In this document: piece by piece, positions 33,337 to 41,559 of the stretch
Numbering within the stretch: position 1 is the stretch's first letter
Layout of the letters: each line of letters begins with the position of its first letter
Source of the DNA: Legionella clemsonensis
Lineage (GTDB): Bacteria; Pseudomonadota; Gammaproteobacteria; Legionellales; Legionellaceae
Direction: 5' to 3'
Length of the DNA stretch: 64,000 nt
NCBI RefSeq assembly: GCF_002240035.1
Contig: NZ_CP016397.1
Span: forward strand, 664,001-728,000
Program-made: the position numbers and the translations under genes
Notes under the pieces: model-generated
What the model saw: the letters and a program-made list of their open reading frames with translations, nothing else
Told to the model about the DNA's origin: nothing
Database searches by the model: none

Positions 33337-34413
33337 TTAGGGGGCGATCGGTCTGACAAGTGGAATCCGTCTGAGCACCCAGATTGCGCTAAAAGAGAGG
33401 AAAAAAATCAGCGCGGCAAAAAGCGGAATACCCAGCGCCGCATGCACTTGTAAGGGCTCAAACTGCCAGCCGAGCATACCATCCCTTAATGCCTCCAATA
33501 CCATCGCATGAATTAAATAAATACCCAGCACATCGGCACTCATTTCTTGCAAAATTCGTTCCTTTCTAGTGATTCCCCCATATGTGCCAGCAGCAAGACT
33601 TTTGGTTACCAAAAACACCGTTGCAGACATTAGCAATACATTAAAACTGAAATATTCATAAAAAATCCCCTGAAATTCGCCTTGATGCTGAAGCGTCAAC
33701 CTGTATGTACCCCAAGCGGTCACACCGAAGCCGATGAGAAACAGCGCGCACGCCAGTACCGTATATCGCGGTGTCAACCGCACATCTTGCAAAAGAAACC
33801 CAAGCACAAAATAACCTGACAATGCAATGGTAGACTTTGCTATTCCCGTCCAATTATTCAGATTGACTTGCCAGAGATCAATCGCTGCAAAATAGGCCAC
33901 AGCTGGTGGCACAAAGCTCAGTGCAACCCATAGACCAACTATTAACCAGGTGGCACGGGTAGAAAAATGATTCAGACCGAGCCTTAAAACCGGCACCAGA
34001 ACATATAACCCGAGAATCACATACAAAAACCACAAATGGTAATAGACCGGCTTAACGAAAACCCGTGGAAAAAGATTTGTCCATTCTAGCGCATGGCCGT
34101 CGGAGTAAGTCTCCCATCCCAAGTAAATACCACTCCAGATCAAAAGAGGTACGAGCACCTTGCGCAGGCGCTGGGTGAAGAACCACAGAAAGGAATCCTC
34201 GGATTTGCCGAGCACCAATGAACCACTCACCATAATAAAGACTGGCACGCACCATCGTGACAGGGAATCATAAACATTGCCGATCCACCAGGTGCTTTCG
34301 TCTAATTGATTGTAACGAACGAGAAATGGTGCGGCGCTATGAATCAGAATAACGGCAAAAATGGAAACAATACGAAGTACATCTGCCCAGATCAGCCGCT
34401 GGTAATTTTCCAT
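33337..34413 (-). CDS. acyltransferase-3 family membrane protein
   Basis: A 358-residue integral membrane acyltransferase (OafA/WecH-like, Acyl_transf_3). It opens with WADVLRIVSIFAVILIHSAAP, containing the conserved Arg and catalytic-type His, followed by about ten membrane helices, including VYYHLWFLYVILGLYVLVPVL typical of the WecH/O-acetylserine branch. Such proteins transfer acetyl or other acyl groups from the cytoplasm to surface sugars or secreted compounds. The gene is GC-rich relative to the surrounding AT-rich DNA and uses GC-ending codons, a sign of transfer from another lineage. It is 59 nt upstream of the exported hydrolase on the same strand. Confidence 0.88.
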   Translation of the reverse strand: MENYQRLIWADVLRIVSIFAVILIHSAAPFLVRYNQLDESTWWIGNVYDSLSRWCVPVFIMVSGSLVLGKSEDSFLWFFTQRLRKVLVPLLIWSGIYLGWETYSDGHALEWTNLFPRVFVKPVYYHLWFLYVILGLYVLVPVLRLGLNHFSTRATWLIVGLWVALSFVPPAVAYFAAIDLWQVNLNNWTGIAKSTIALSGYFVLGFLLQDVRLTPRYTVLACALFLIGFGVTAWGTYRLTLQHQGEFQGIFYEYFSFNVLLMSATVFLVTKSLAAGTYGGITRKERILQEMSADVLGIYLIHAMVLEALRDGMLGWQFEPLQVHAALGIPLFAALIFFLSFSAIWVLRRIPLVRPIAP

Positions 34414-34530
34414 CTGATCTCCTGCCTTCTTCTTAATTACTTATGCAGTAAAATACATCAACAGTTTACCCTGCTTCGTGGTCATTGTCAGAGGATTGAA
34501 ATAGAAACAGCTTCGGCTGCGTATACAACA

Positions 34531-34764
34531 TTAGTTTTCTTTCTTTACCCATTTCCCGTCATCGTTCTTTTTATATTCATTCTTAACTGCGCTCCAGGCT
34601 ACCGCATGCGATGTCTCTTCTCTACTACGACCCTCTTGCCTTTCATCTGGCTCATCATATTGCTCCCAGGCACTATTATAAGCTTCTTTATAAATTTCCT
34701 GCGCATGTTTTGGTAGATTATCCTTTACGCTATCGGGTAGTTCACTAATCTTATGGTATGGCAT
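34531..34764 (-). CDS. chaB: ChaB family protein
   Basis: A 77-residue soluble protein from the ATG at 34764, which has an AGGAG ribosome binding site seven bases upstream; the longer open frame to 34827 is not needed. It carries the ChaB pattern: SELPDSVKDNLPKHAQEIY, AYNSAWEQY, and the C-terminal EETSHAVAWSAVKNEY. ChaB is a small protein named from its position beside the cation antiporter ChaA in E. coli; its job is unsettled. No antiporter gene is near here. Confidence 0.88.
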   Translation of the reverse strand: MPYHKISELPDSVKDNLPKHAQEIYKEAYNSAWEQYDEPDERQEGRSREETSHAVAWSAVKNEYKKNDDGKWVKKEN

Positions 34765-35129
34765 CAGATCTCCTTTCTGTGATGTTAAATGGCAGATTTG
34801 GCAAAAGGCAATGTTGTTGGAAATCACTTGAAGAACAATTGCCTATACAAACTATAGAACAATACAAGTTAAAAGCCAAAAGCGCGTATTATTGAGCGCT
34901 AGACAAGAAGTCCAATTAAAGCAATTATTGCTTTCCCTTGTTTCAAATTTTAATCTTCAGTGAGAGCAATTAAGCGCATCCATAAAACAGTGATTTCAAC
35001 GAGAAGGTTTGATAGATGCAGAAATGCCGCCATAATTATTGCATGGTGACAGAGTACCTGTTAAGTTGATTGCTTCCTTATTTAGTTTTCAATAGTAGCG
35101 CAAATGGCATGACAGGGAGATCGGGTAGT
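34765..35129. other. non-coding region between chaB and the beta-barrel gene
   Basis: About 365 bp between divergent genes. It should contain both promoters. No further coding sequence, repeat or clear operator was recognised. Confidence 0.4.
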
Positions 35130-35933
35130 ATGAAATTAAAAGCTATTGCTGTAATTCTTCTTTGCTGTGGTAATGGTTTTTCTACGGCTGGAACAATGGG
35201 AGATATAACCTCTCTTCCCACAAAATTTTATATAGGTGTTGAGGGTGGGGCATCTATTTCTTTAGATACTGATTTTCAGCCCAGACTTGATGGAGCAGAA
35301 ACTTTTCGTATTCTTGCGCCAAGCAATTCTGACTGGAGTCGTGACTTGGGTATTGGTGGTTTTGGCGGTTTATTTGTTGGGTATCAATATAATCCTAATA
35401 TTGCCTTCCAGTTTACCTGGGATTATCGTAGTGGTTATGATTATTACCTCCACGCCAGCTATGGTGTTGATGCTACCGATCCAAATTACTATCTTGAAGA
35501 TCGTTATGAAACACTCGGAGATATTAACATTCAGACTTTTCTATTTGATCTGTTTCTGAGGCCTGCAGTAAACTGGGGTGGCTTTGTGCCCTATGTCAAA
35601 GGAGGGATTGGCCTGGCTTATGATGAAATGAGCACTTTAAGAAATGTACAGCATACATTTTCAGGCAATCCAATCACTTATGATACTCGTATTCCTGGTG
35701 ATTCAGTAACTAGTTTTGCTTGGGATGCTGGGGTTGGGGCTGATTACTTTTTTAATGATAAGCTCAGTATTGGTCTTGGCTATCGCTTTGTTGATGCAGG
35801 TAAACTGCGCACAAGAAATGTCTTCTATGATGTGGTATCTAGCGATGCGGCGACTATAACACCTTTTGAAACGAATCATCTTTTCTTAAATGAGTTTGTT
35901 GCTTCTATTGCTTATCATTTTGATATCGCTTAG
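35130..35933 (+). CDS. outer-membrane beta-barrel protein
   Basis: From the ATG at 35130 the protein has about 267 residues. Residues 1-20 are a signal peptide (AIAVILLCCGNGFSTAG). The mature part consists of alternating amphipathic strands rich in Tyr, Gly and Asp (FYIGVEGGASISL, GLFVGYQYNPNIAFQFTW, FVPYVKGGIGLAYDEM, AWDAGVGADYFFNDKLSIGLGYRF) and ends with a strand finishing in SIAYHFDIA, close to the usual outer-membrane C-terminal signature. This is an eight-stranded OmpA/OmpX/OmpW-like barrel. Legionella species carry many paralogues of this type. Longer in-frame upstream starts exist (35070) but would precede the signal peptide. Confidence 0.85.
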   Translation: MKLKAIAVILLCCGNGFSTAGTMGDITSLPTKFYIGVEGGASISLDTDFQPRLDGAETFRILAPSNSDWSRDLGIGGFGGLFVGYQYNPNIAFQFTWDYRSGYDYYLHASYGVDATDPNYYLEDRYETLGDINIQTFLFDLFLRPAVNWGGFVPYVKGGIGLAYDEMSTLRNVQHTFSGNPITYDTRIPGDSVTSFAWDAGVGADYFFNDKLSIGLGYRFVDAGKLRTRNVFYDVVSSDAATITPFETNHLFLNEFVASIAYHFDIA

Positions 35934-36146
35934 CTCAAATAGCAGGTTTATTATGAAGAAAAGACATTCAATAAAGGGAAACTTATTTCACACTGGCGAC
36001 TGGGTCAGGTATTAAGCTTTCCTTTCTTTTATCAAAGTTTAAATTACTTATTTCCTCTGGATATTGTTTGACAAATATTCTGTTAGAAGCTTTATGAGGC
36101 GTTACTGTCTTATAGCAAAGGATTTTAGGAAGTATAAGGAAGCTAT

Positions 36147-36572
36147 ATGAATTGGTTGTTGTTACTACATATTTCAGCCATACTCTGTTGGTGTGGCACA
36201 TTGCTCTATTTGTTGGCTTTTATCACCGATGCTTCTTTGGGTAAACATGAGGTCGTGTTACCCAATATAAATCTACCTCATTTTCTATTTACGCTTGTGC
36301 TTACGCCCGCCGCCTTAATTGCCATCATATCGGGAACACTATTATTCATAACGATGAAAATTATCGCGCTATGGTTAATTGTTAAGTTGACACTAGTTGC
36401 TGGTTTGGTAATTTGTCATGCTTTAGCTGGTTGGATGGTTTTAAAAATAGGGACTGTGTCGCCGGAAAAGATGAAGCTTTTTGGGATTCTCTGCGGCAAT
36501 ATTTCCATCCTGTTAATCATTGCGATTTTTTGGATTGTTCTGGCCAAACCTCCTATAGGTAAATTACTATGA
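36147..36572 (+). CDS. small integral membrane protein, CopD/HemJ-like
   Basis: A 141-residue inner-membrane protein with four hydrophobic segments. It opens NWLLLLHISAILCWCGTLLY, which has the helix-1 His of the CopD/HemJ-like membrane family, followed by PNINLPHFLFTLVLTPAALIAIISGTLLF and LWLIVKLTLVAGLVICHALAGW, again with intramembrane His. Proteins of this family bind heme or copper-related ligands and often lie beside terminal oxidase genes. Its position just before the cytochrome c oxidase genes suggests a part in oxidase assembly, but this is inference from context. It converges with the DUF2231 gene. Confidence 0.65.
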   Translation: MNWLLLLHISAILCWCGTLLYLLAFITDASLGKHEVVLPNINLPHFLFTLVLTPAALIAIISGTLLFITMKIIALWLIVKLTLVAGLVICHALAGWMVLKIGTVSPEKMKLFGILCGNISILLIIAIFWIVLAKPPIGKLL

Positions 36573-36610
36573 CAAGTATCTTGTATAGATTACCTCATGA
36601 CTACAATTTC

Positions 36611-37084
36611 TCACTGAGGTATTTCCACACCAACACCATACTCATACACCAATTGTCCTCCCATTACACTGGTAAGAAAAATCAGCAAAGCAGTCAAAAA
36701 AGAAAGATAAATGCCTGCAGGGAAAATATAGGTAGCTGGATCGGGTATGCGCAGCAAATAATTAAGGGCTGCAACAGAAAGCATAGTGACTGCAAAAATT
36801 GCATGACACCAGGCAGTAACCAAACGACGAATCCGAGTAACTATAAGCAAATCAATCAACCCAATCAGACCGGAAATGACTCCTCCAATAACTCCAGTCA
36901 ATACCAGCCAGTAACCTGCACGTGCCCAGAAAAAATCCTGGGTATAGATATAAGCGCTGTCAGTAGCGATCAATCCAAGTAATGCTGCAACTGGAAAATG
37001 GATTAACATAGGATGTATAGGATGACCAGCAACAGACATACGACTGATAATAGGTTCTCGAATTTTTTTAATAGCCATGATCAT
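36611..37084 (-). CDS. DUF2231 membrane protein
   Basis: A 157-residue protein with four transmembrane segments and the family signature GHPIHPMLIHFPVAALLG near the N-terminus (residues 20-37), in which the paired His-Pro are typical of DUF2231. The family is of unknown biochemical function but is repeatedly found near heme-copper oxidases and CopD-like genes. It is transcribed divergently from the cytochrome oxidase operon: the starts are only 18 nt apart, so the two promoters must overlap the opposite coding regions. ATGs at 37084 and 37078 are both possible starts. Confidence 0.85.
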   Translation of the reverse strand: MIMAIKKIREPIISRMSVAGHPIHPMLIHFPVAALLGLIATDSAYIYTQDFFWARAGYWLVLTGVIGGVISGLIGLIDLLIVTRIRRLVTAWCHAIFAVTMLSVAALNYLLRIPDPATYIFPAGIYLSFLTALLIFLTSVMGGQLVYEYGVGVEIPQ

Positions 37085-37102
37085 TTAAATAAAAAGAAAA
37101 TT

Positions 37103-37849
37103 ATGGTTAAGAGCTTAACAGGGCTTGTTCTAATAATCATCTTTTTAGGATTAAACGGGTGCTCCGGTTCTCAATCTATCGTGAATCCTGCTAGTGAAGC
37201 TGCCTTCTCTATTTCAAAGCTTTGGTGGGGAATGTTTTCATTTTTCAGTCTGGTATTTTTTGCGATTTTATTATTATGGCTTTATGCACTTAGGCCTCGT
37301 GAAAGGGCCACAGAGCAAAAACATACAAGGCTAATAAGCTTGTCTTTAATCATTGGTGGTGGGATTTTATTGCCCTCCGTTACCATTTTTATTATTTTAT
37401 TTTTTGCTATACCGATTGGTAATCGCATACTGCCACACCCGGAACCCAACGCGTTACGAGTTGAGGTAATCGGGCATCAGTGGTTTTGGGAAATTCGTTA
37501 TCCTGACGCAGGCATTACATTACTCAATGAATTACATTTACCAGCTAAACAACCGGTCGATGTTGTTGTTACAAGTCAGGATGTTATTCACTCATTCTGG
37601 ATCCCTCGTCTAAACGGCAAAATTGATGCGATTCCGGGATATATTAATAAATTACGTCTCCAACCAATGAAAACAGGGTATATGCGTGGTCAGTGTGCAG
37701 AATTCTGTGGTAAATGGCATTCACAAATGAGCCTGGCGGTTAAGGTTTATGAGCCGGAGGGATTTAAAACCTGGATTCAGGAGGAACAAAAAAAGCAACA
37801 AATTCATTTTATTCCTCCTGCAAAAAATAACGCTGTTTTAACTAATTAA
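37103..37849 (+). CDS. coxB: cytochrome c oxidase subunit II
   Basis: From the ATG at 37103, 248 residues. A lipoprotein-type signal ends in LNGC, followed by two membrane helices and a periplasmic cupredoxin domain. The CuA centre is complete: GHQWFWEIRYPD, the His in VIHSFWIPR, and CAEFCGKWHSQM with Cys198, Cys202, His206 and Met209. No CXXCH heme site is fused at the C-terminus, so this is not a caa3 subunit II. It accepts electrons from cytochrome c and passes them to subunit I. Upstream in-frame codons from 37013 would overlap the divergent DUF2231 gene and lack a signal sequence, so the later start is preferred. Subunit I-III follows 12 nt downstream. Confidence 0.93.
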   Translation: MVKSLTGLVLIIIFLGLNGCSGSQSIVNPASEAAFSISKLWWGMFSFFSLVFFAILLLWLYALRPRERATEQKHTRLISLSLIIGGGILLPSVTIFIILFFAIPIGNRILPHPEPNALRVEVIGHQWFWEIRYPDAGITLLNELHLPAKQPVDVVVTSQDVIHSFWIPRLNGKIDAIPGYINKLRLQPMKTGYMRGQCAEFCGKWHSQMSLAVKVYEPEGFKTWIQEEQKKQQIHFIPPAKNNAVLTN

Positions 37850-37861
37850 TGTAGAAAAATA

Positions 37862-40360
37862 ATGAAAGATATAAAGACTAAACATGAAAGTTTAAATGCA
37901 GTATGGGGTAATCCGCCGGGATGGAGAGCATTGACCATTGTCAACCATACAACAATTGGCATTCGTTTTATGATAACTGCTGGGGTTTTTTTTATCATAG
38001 GCGGCTTGCTGGCAATGATAATAAGAACACAGCTTGCCTTACCCGAACAGCAGCTTGTTTCGCCTGAGATTTACAATCAATTATTTACCATGCATGGTAC
38101 GATGATGATGTTTTTGTTTGCTGTTCCCATGATGGAAGGAATAGCAATTTATCTCGTACCCAAAATGATAGGTGCAAGGGATCTTGTCTTTCCTCGCGTG
38201 AGTGCCCTTGGGTATTTCTGCTTTTTGTTCGGTGGGATTATTTTAACTAGTAGTCTTCTATTAAATATTGCTCCAAATACTGGCTGGTTTATATATCCCC
38301 CTTTGACCAATGCTTTTTATTCGCCCGGAATAAATACTGATTTCTGGCTTTTAGGGGTTACGTTTGTGGAAATTTCCGCAATGGTTACGGGAATTGAACT
38401 GGTTGTATCTATCATTAGAACTCGCACTTCAAAGATGGCATTGCATCAAATGCCACTCTATTGTTGGACTATTTTAGTCATGGCATTGATGATTGTGTTT
38501 GGATTTCCACCTTTAATTCTTGGAAGTATCTTGCTCGAAGTGGAGAGGGCAGTGGGCTTGCCATTTTTTGATACCCATCGCGGTGGTGATCCTATTCTCT
38601 GGCAACACTTGTTTTGGTTGTTTGGTCATCCGGAAGTTTACATCATTTTTCTTCCTGCTGCCGGCATTGTTTCAACGATTATACCTGTTTTTGCCCGACG
38701 TGCGATGGTAGGTTATCGATGGATTGTTCTTGCAGTAATTATGATGGGATTTATTAGTTTCGGCGTTTGGGTTCATCACATGTTTACTGTGGGAATACCT
38801 AAGTTAGCCCAAGCCTTTTTTTCCATGGCCAGTATGCTAGTTGCTATCCCTACCGGAATTCAATTATTTGCATGGCTAGCAACCTTGTTGACAGGACGTC
38901 CTGTATTTCATGTGCCCATGCTTTGGATCAGCGGCTTTTTAGTAACATTTGTTATTGGTGGTTTAACAGGAGTGATGCTGGCGTTGGTTCCTTTTGATTG
39001 GCAGGTACATGATACGCATTTTGTAGTTGCACATCTTCATTATGTGGTCATCGGTAGTATGTTTTTCCCTCTGGTTGCTGCACTTTATTATTGGATGCCC
39101 CATTTTTCAGGCCGAATGCCCTCTGAACGCCTTGCAAAATGGGGGTTTTGGTTAACCTTTGCTGGATTTAACATCACTTTTTTAGGAATGCACTGGACTG
39201 GTTTGCTCGGCATGCCAAGGCGTGTGTACACGTATGAAGCAGGTTTGGGTTGGAACGGGTTAAATTTAATTTCATCCATAGGTTCCTTTCTATTTGCGGC
39301 GGGTATTGCAATGGTGTTACTGGATATTATTATCCATTTTCGCTTTGGACGCCTGTCCCCTGATAATCCCTGGAAGGCTGACACGCTGGAATGGGCTACA
39401 GACATGCCTCCCACCCCTTATAACTTTATCAGTTTACCTGAGTGCTCGAGCAGACATCCTTTATGGGAGAAGCCAAATCTACAACAACATATTGCCGAGG
39501 GAAAATATGCTTTATCCGTGGCTACTCATGGACGGAGAGAAACTTTGGGAACGGAACCTGTAACAGGCAGAGTAAAGGAAGTCATTCATCTCCCGGGGAA
39601 TACCTGGCTTCCTTTTATTGCTTCTGTTTTATTGGCAATTATTTGCCTAACTCTGCTTGTAAAAACCTATACTTTGGCTGGCATTGCTCTGTTAGTTTTA
39701 TTGGCTGTTTTATTACGCTGGGCGTGGGAAAATGGTGCTCACCCTAAAGCCGCTCCAGATGCGAAGGTAATGCCAGGGGATCCTCCTTTACACTCGCGTA
39801 CTTTCGACGGGCCTGGTTTATGGGGTATGGGAATTAGTTTACTTGCCAATGCTGCCTTATTTATGTCACTTTTGTTTGGATGGTATTATTTATGGACTGT
39901 GGCACCACAATGGCAAGCTCCTGAAACAGTTCAATTTTCCCGATCATTATTCTTCTTAGGGGGGTTGATTTTAACATTTGCCACCATTTGGTTTTATCGA
40001 GTGACTCAACGCGTACGTCACCACAACATCAGATTTCTACAAATTAATCTTTGGGGGATCAGTTTGCTTGGGCTACTCCAGACGGGAATAACTCTGGGGG
40101 TATTGTTATTTGCTAATCTTCACCCAACGCAAACCTCCCATGATGCTGTTTTAACCATTCTGTTCTTGTATCAAATCATTCATAGTGCTTTATCCGTGAT
40201 AATGACAACAATATTAGCGCTGCGTGTGGCCTACGGTTATATTGGGGAGAGAGCCCTCTATGAGCCTATTGTAGTTGAACAATGGTGGCTATATACCTTG
40301 GTTACATTTTGGATAATATTTGTTTCTATAGTTTTGTTTCCTCTTTCTTTGGGAGCATAA
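37862..40360 (+). CDS. cytochrome c oxidase subunit I fused to subunit III
   Basis: An 832-residue fusion. Residues about 20-540 are heme-copper oxidase subunit I: HGTMMMFLF at the low-spin heme His, HPEVYI with His256 and the cross-linked Tyr260, HH at 305-306 (CuB), and AHLHYV with His391/His393 for the two hemes. After a cytoplasmic linker (about 480-560) there are two extra helices and a subunit III domain (about 620-832: GPGLWGMGISLLANAALFMSLLFGWYYLW, THDAVLTILFLYQIIHS). I+III fusions are known in the caa3-type oxidases of Thermus-like organisms. The enzyme pumps protons while reducing oxygen to water at the inner membrane. It is bracketed by subunit II and a small membrane protein, one base apart from the latter. 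Confidence 0.93.
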   Translation: MKDIKTKHESLNAVWGNPPGWRALTIVNHTTIGIRFMITAGVFFIIGGLLAMIIRTQLALPEQQLVSPEIYNQLFTMHGTMMMFLFAVPMMEGIAIYLVPKMIGARDLVFPRVSALGYFCFLFGGIILTSSLLLNIAPNTGWFIYPPLTNAFYSPGINTDFWLLGVTFVEISAMVTGIELVVSIIRTRTSKMALHQMPLYCWTILVMALMIVFGFPPLILGSILLEVERAVGLPFFDTHRGGDPILWQHLFWLFGHPEVYIIFLPAAGIVSTIIPVFARRAMVGYRWIVLAVIMMGFISFGVWVHHMFTVGIPKLAQAFFSMASMLVAIPTGIQLFAWLATLLTGRPVFHVPMLWISGFLVTFVIGGLTGVMLALVPFDWQVHDTHFVVAHLHYVVIGSMFFPLVAALYYWMPHFSGRMPSERLAKWGFWLTFAGFNITFLGMHWTGLLGMPRRVYTYEAGLGWNGLNLISSIGSFLFAAGIAMVLLDIIIHFRFGRLSPDNPWKADTLEWATDMPPTPYNFISLPECSSRHPLWEKPNLQQHIAEGKYALSVATHGRRETLGTEPVTGRVKEVIHLPGNTWLPFIASVLLAIICLTLLVKTYTLAGIALLVLLAVLLRWAWENGAHPKAAPDAKVMPGDPPLHSRTFDGPGLWGMGISLLANAALFMSLLFGWYYLWTVAPQWQAPETVQFSRSLFFLGGLILTFATIWFYRVTQRVRHHNIRFLQINLWGISLLGLLQTGITLGVLLFANLHPTQTSHDAVLTILFLYQIIHSALSVIMTTILALRVAYGYIGERALYEPIVVEQWWLYTLVTFWIIFVSIVLFPLSLGA

Positions 40361-40705
40361 ATGAGTTTTTTTTTACATCCTGTGCAAATGTTTCTTGGAT
40401 TAGCTATCTGGAGTGTATGGTTTATTTTAATGTATAGCTTGTTGTCTATTGGCTGTGAAGTGGCCCCAATTTCACTTTTAAGGCTGAACGGGATCAATTT
40501 AATACTTTTTTGTTGTACATGGATAACGCTTATTATTTTAATTTATCTTGCTTATCATGGTTGGAAAAAGTGTAAGACTTATGCGGCAAAAAATTCTGCT
40601 GTTACTGCCTTTATTTTGTGGGTTAGTTTTGGAGGATATGTCACCGCTGTGATTGCAACATTCAGTATAGGTATGATGGTATTATTTTTTCCTCCCTGTT
40701 TATAA
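40361..40705 (+). CDS. small membrane protein of the cytochrome oxidase operon
   Basis: A 114-residue protein with three hydrophobic helices, starting immediately at the stop of the I-III fusion gene, a spacing that implies translational coupling. Its size and position match the small accessory (subunit IV-like) proteins found behind subunits I/III in many oxidase operons, although the sequence shows no specific motif I can name. Two Cys pairs (FCC, PPC at the end) are noticeable but lie in or next to membrane helices. A structural or assembly role in the oxidase is inferred from context only. Confidence 0.7.
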   Translation: MSFFLHPVQMFLGLAIWSVWFILMYSLLSIGCEVAPISLLRLNGINLILFCCTWITLIILIYLAYHGWKKCKTYAAKNSAVTAFILWVSFGGYVTAVIATFSIGMMVLFFPPCL

Positions 40706-40728
40706 GATAAATATGAAAAGGATAAAAA

Positions 40729-41559
40729 ATGAAACGAAGGAAAAGCTTATTTTCATTGATGATGCTTATTTCCTCAATGGCATTTGCCCACGATCCCTTT
40801 GTTTCAATCAGTAAGCAGTCGCAATGGCCCATCCTCTTAAGCGCGCTCTTGTTATTGTTAATTTGGATAGTCTACTGCATTGGGTGTTGGAAAATATGGC
40901 CAGGTTTCAAAAGATGGTTTCTCTTCCAATTGACTATCTTTACTGTGGGGATGACAATTTTTGGGTCTTTAGATGAATGGGCAGAAACTAATGCAGCAGC
41001 GCACATGACACAGCACATGCTCATGATGACTGTTATCGCTCCGCTATGGGTATTAGCTCAACCTTTACCTCAATTTTCCAGGGTGATAGGACGTTTTTCT
41101 ATGAGACTAGTTTTTCCCTTACTTAACATTGTGCAATATCCCATGCTGGCTGCTCTACTGCATGGCGCTGTCATTTGGTTCTGGCATGCCCCCAGGCTTT
41201 ATTTACTGGCCTTGGAAAATCCCTGGTGGCATGTAATTGAGCATGCGTGTTTTATTATCACAGCAGGTTTATTTTGGTGGTCTGTACTTCGCTGCACAAA
41301 AACCACAGCAGCAAAGGCTTTTCTAGCCTTGCTTTTTACTTTGATGCACACCGGTTTGCTGGGTGCTTTATTTACTTTTGCGCATATTCCCTTATACGGA
41401 AAGAATTCTTCGCTCCAAAATCAACAATTAGCTGGTCTCATCATGTGGGTGGCAGGAGCTATCCCTTATCTGCTTGCTGTGATATGGTGCAGTCACCGTT
41501 GGTTGCAACAAGTTTATCTGAATGACTTTCATAATAATAATTCAAAACTCTATAGTTAA
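40729..41559 (+). CDS. ctaG: CtaG-type cytochrome oxidase assembly factor
   Basis: A 276-residue polytopic membrane protein of the CtaG_caa3 (Bacillus CtaG) family. Signatures: AHMTQHMLMMTVIAPLWVLA with the conserved paired His, AVIWFWHAPRLY, HACFIITAGLFWW with His, and LLFTLMHTGLLGALFTFA. These intramembrane His are thought to handle copper for CuB of the oxidase. The N-terminus has a signal-like segment ending at FAHDP. It closes the operon coxB, coxAC fusion, small protein, ctaG and its stop overlaps the convergent kinase-like gene by four bases. This CtaG type is unrelated to the Cox11-type protein of the same name. Confidence 0.88.
   Translation: MKRRKSLFSLMMLISSMAFAHDPFVSISKQSQWPILLSALLLLLIWIVYCIGCWKIWPGFKRWFLFQLTIFTVGMTIFGSLDEWAETNAAAHMTQHMLMMTVIAPLWVLAQPLPQFSRVIGRFSMRLVFPLLNIVQYPMLAALLHGAVIWFWHAPRLYLLALENPWWHVIEHACFIITAGLFWWSVLRCTKTTAAKAFLALLFTLMHTGLLGALFTFAHIPLYGKNSSLQNQQLAGLIMWVAGAIPYLLAVIWCSHRWLQQVYLNDFHNNNSKLYS

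Noticed and set aside
35983-36201. Minus-strand frame of 72 codons between the beta-barrel and CopD/HemJ-like genes
   Set aside because: It overlaps the start of the well-supported plus-strand membrane protein and has no family features or ribosome binding site.
36569-36982. Plus-strand frame of 137 codons antisense to the DUF2231 gene
   Set aside because: The opposite strand encodes a clear DUF2231 protein. The plus-strand reading is Asn/Gln/Ser-rich nonsense typical of a shadow frame.
37103-37849. A caa3-type subunit II (fused cytochrome c)
   Set aside because: The protein ends shortly after the CuA domain and contains no CXXCH motif.
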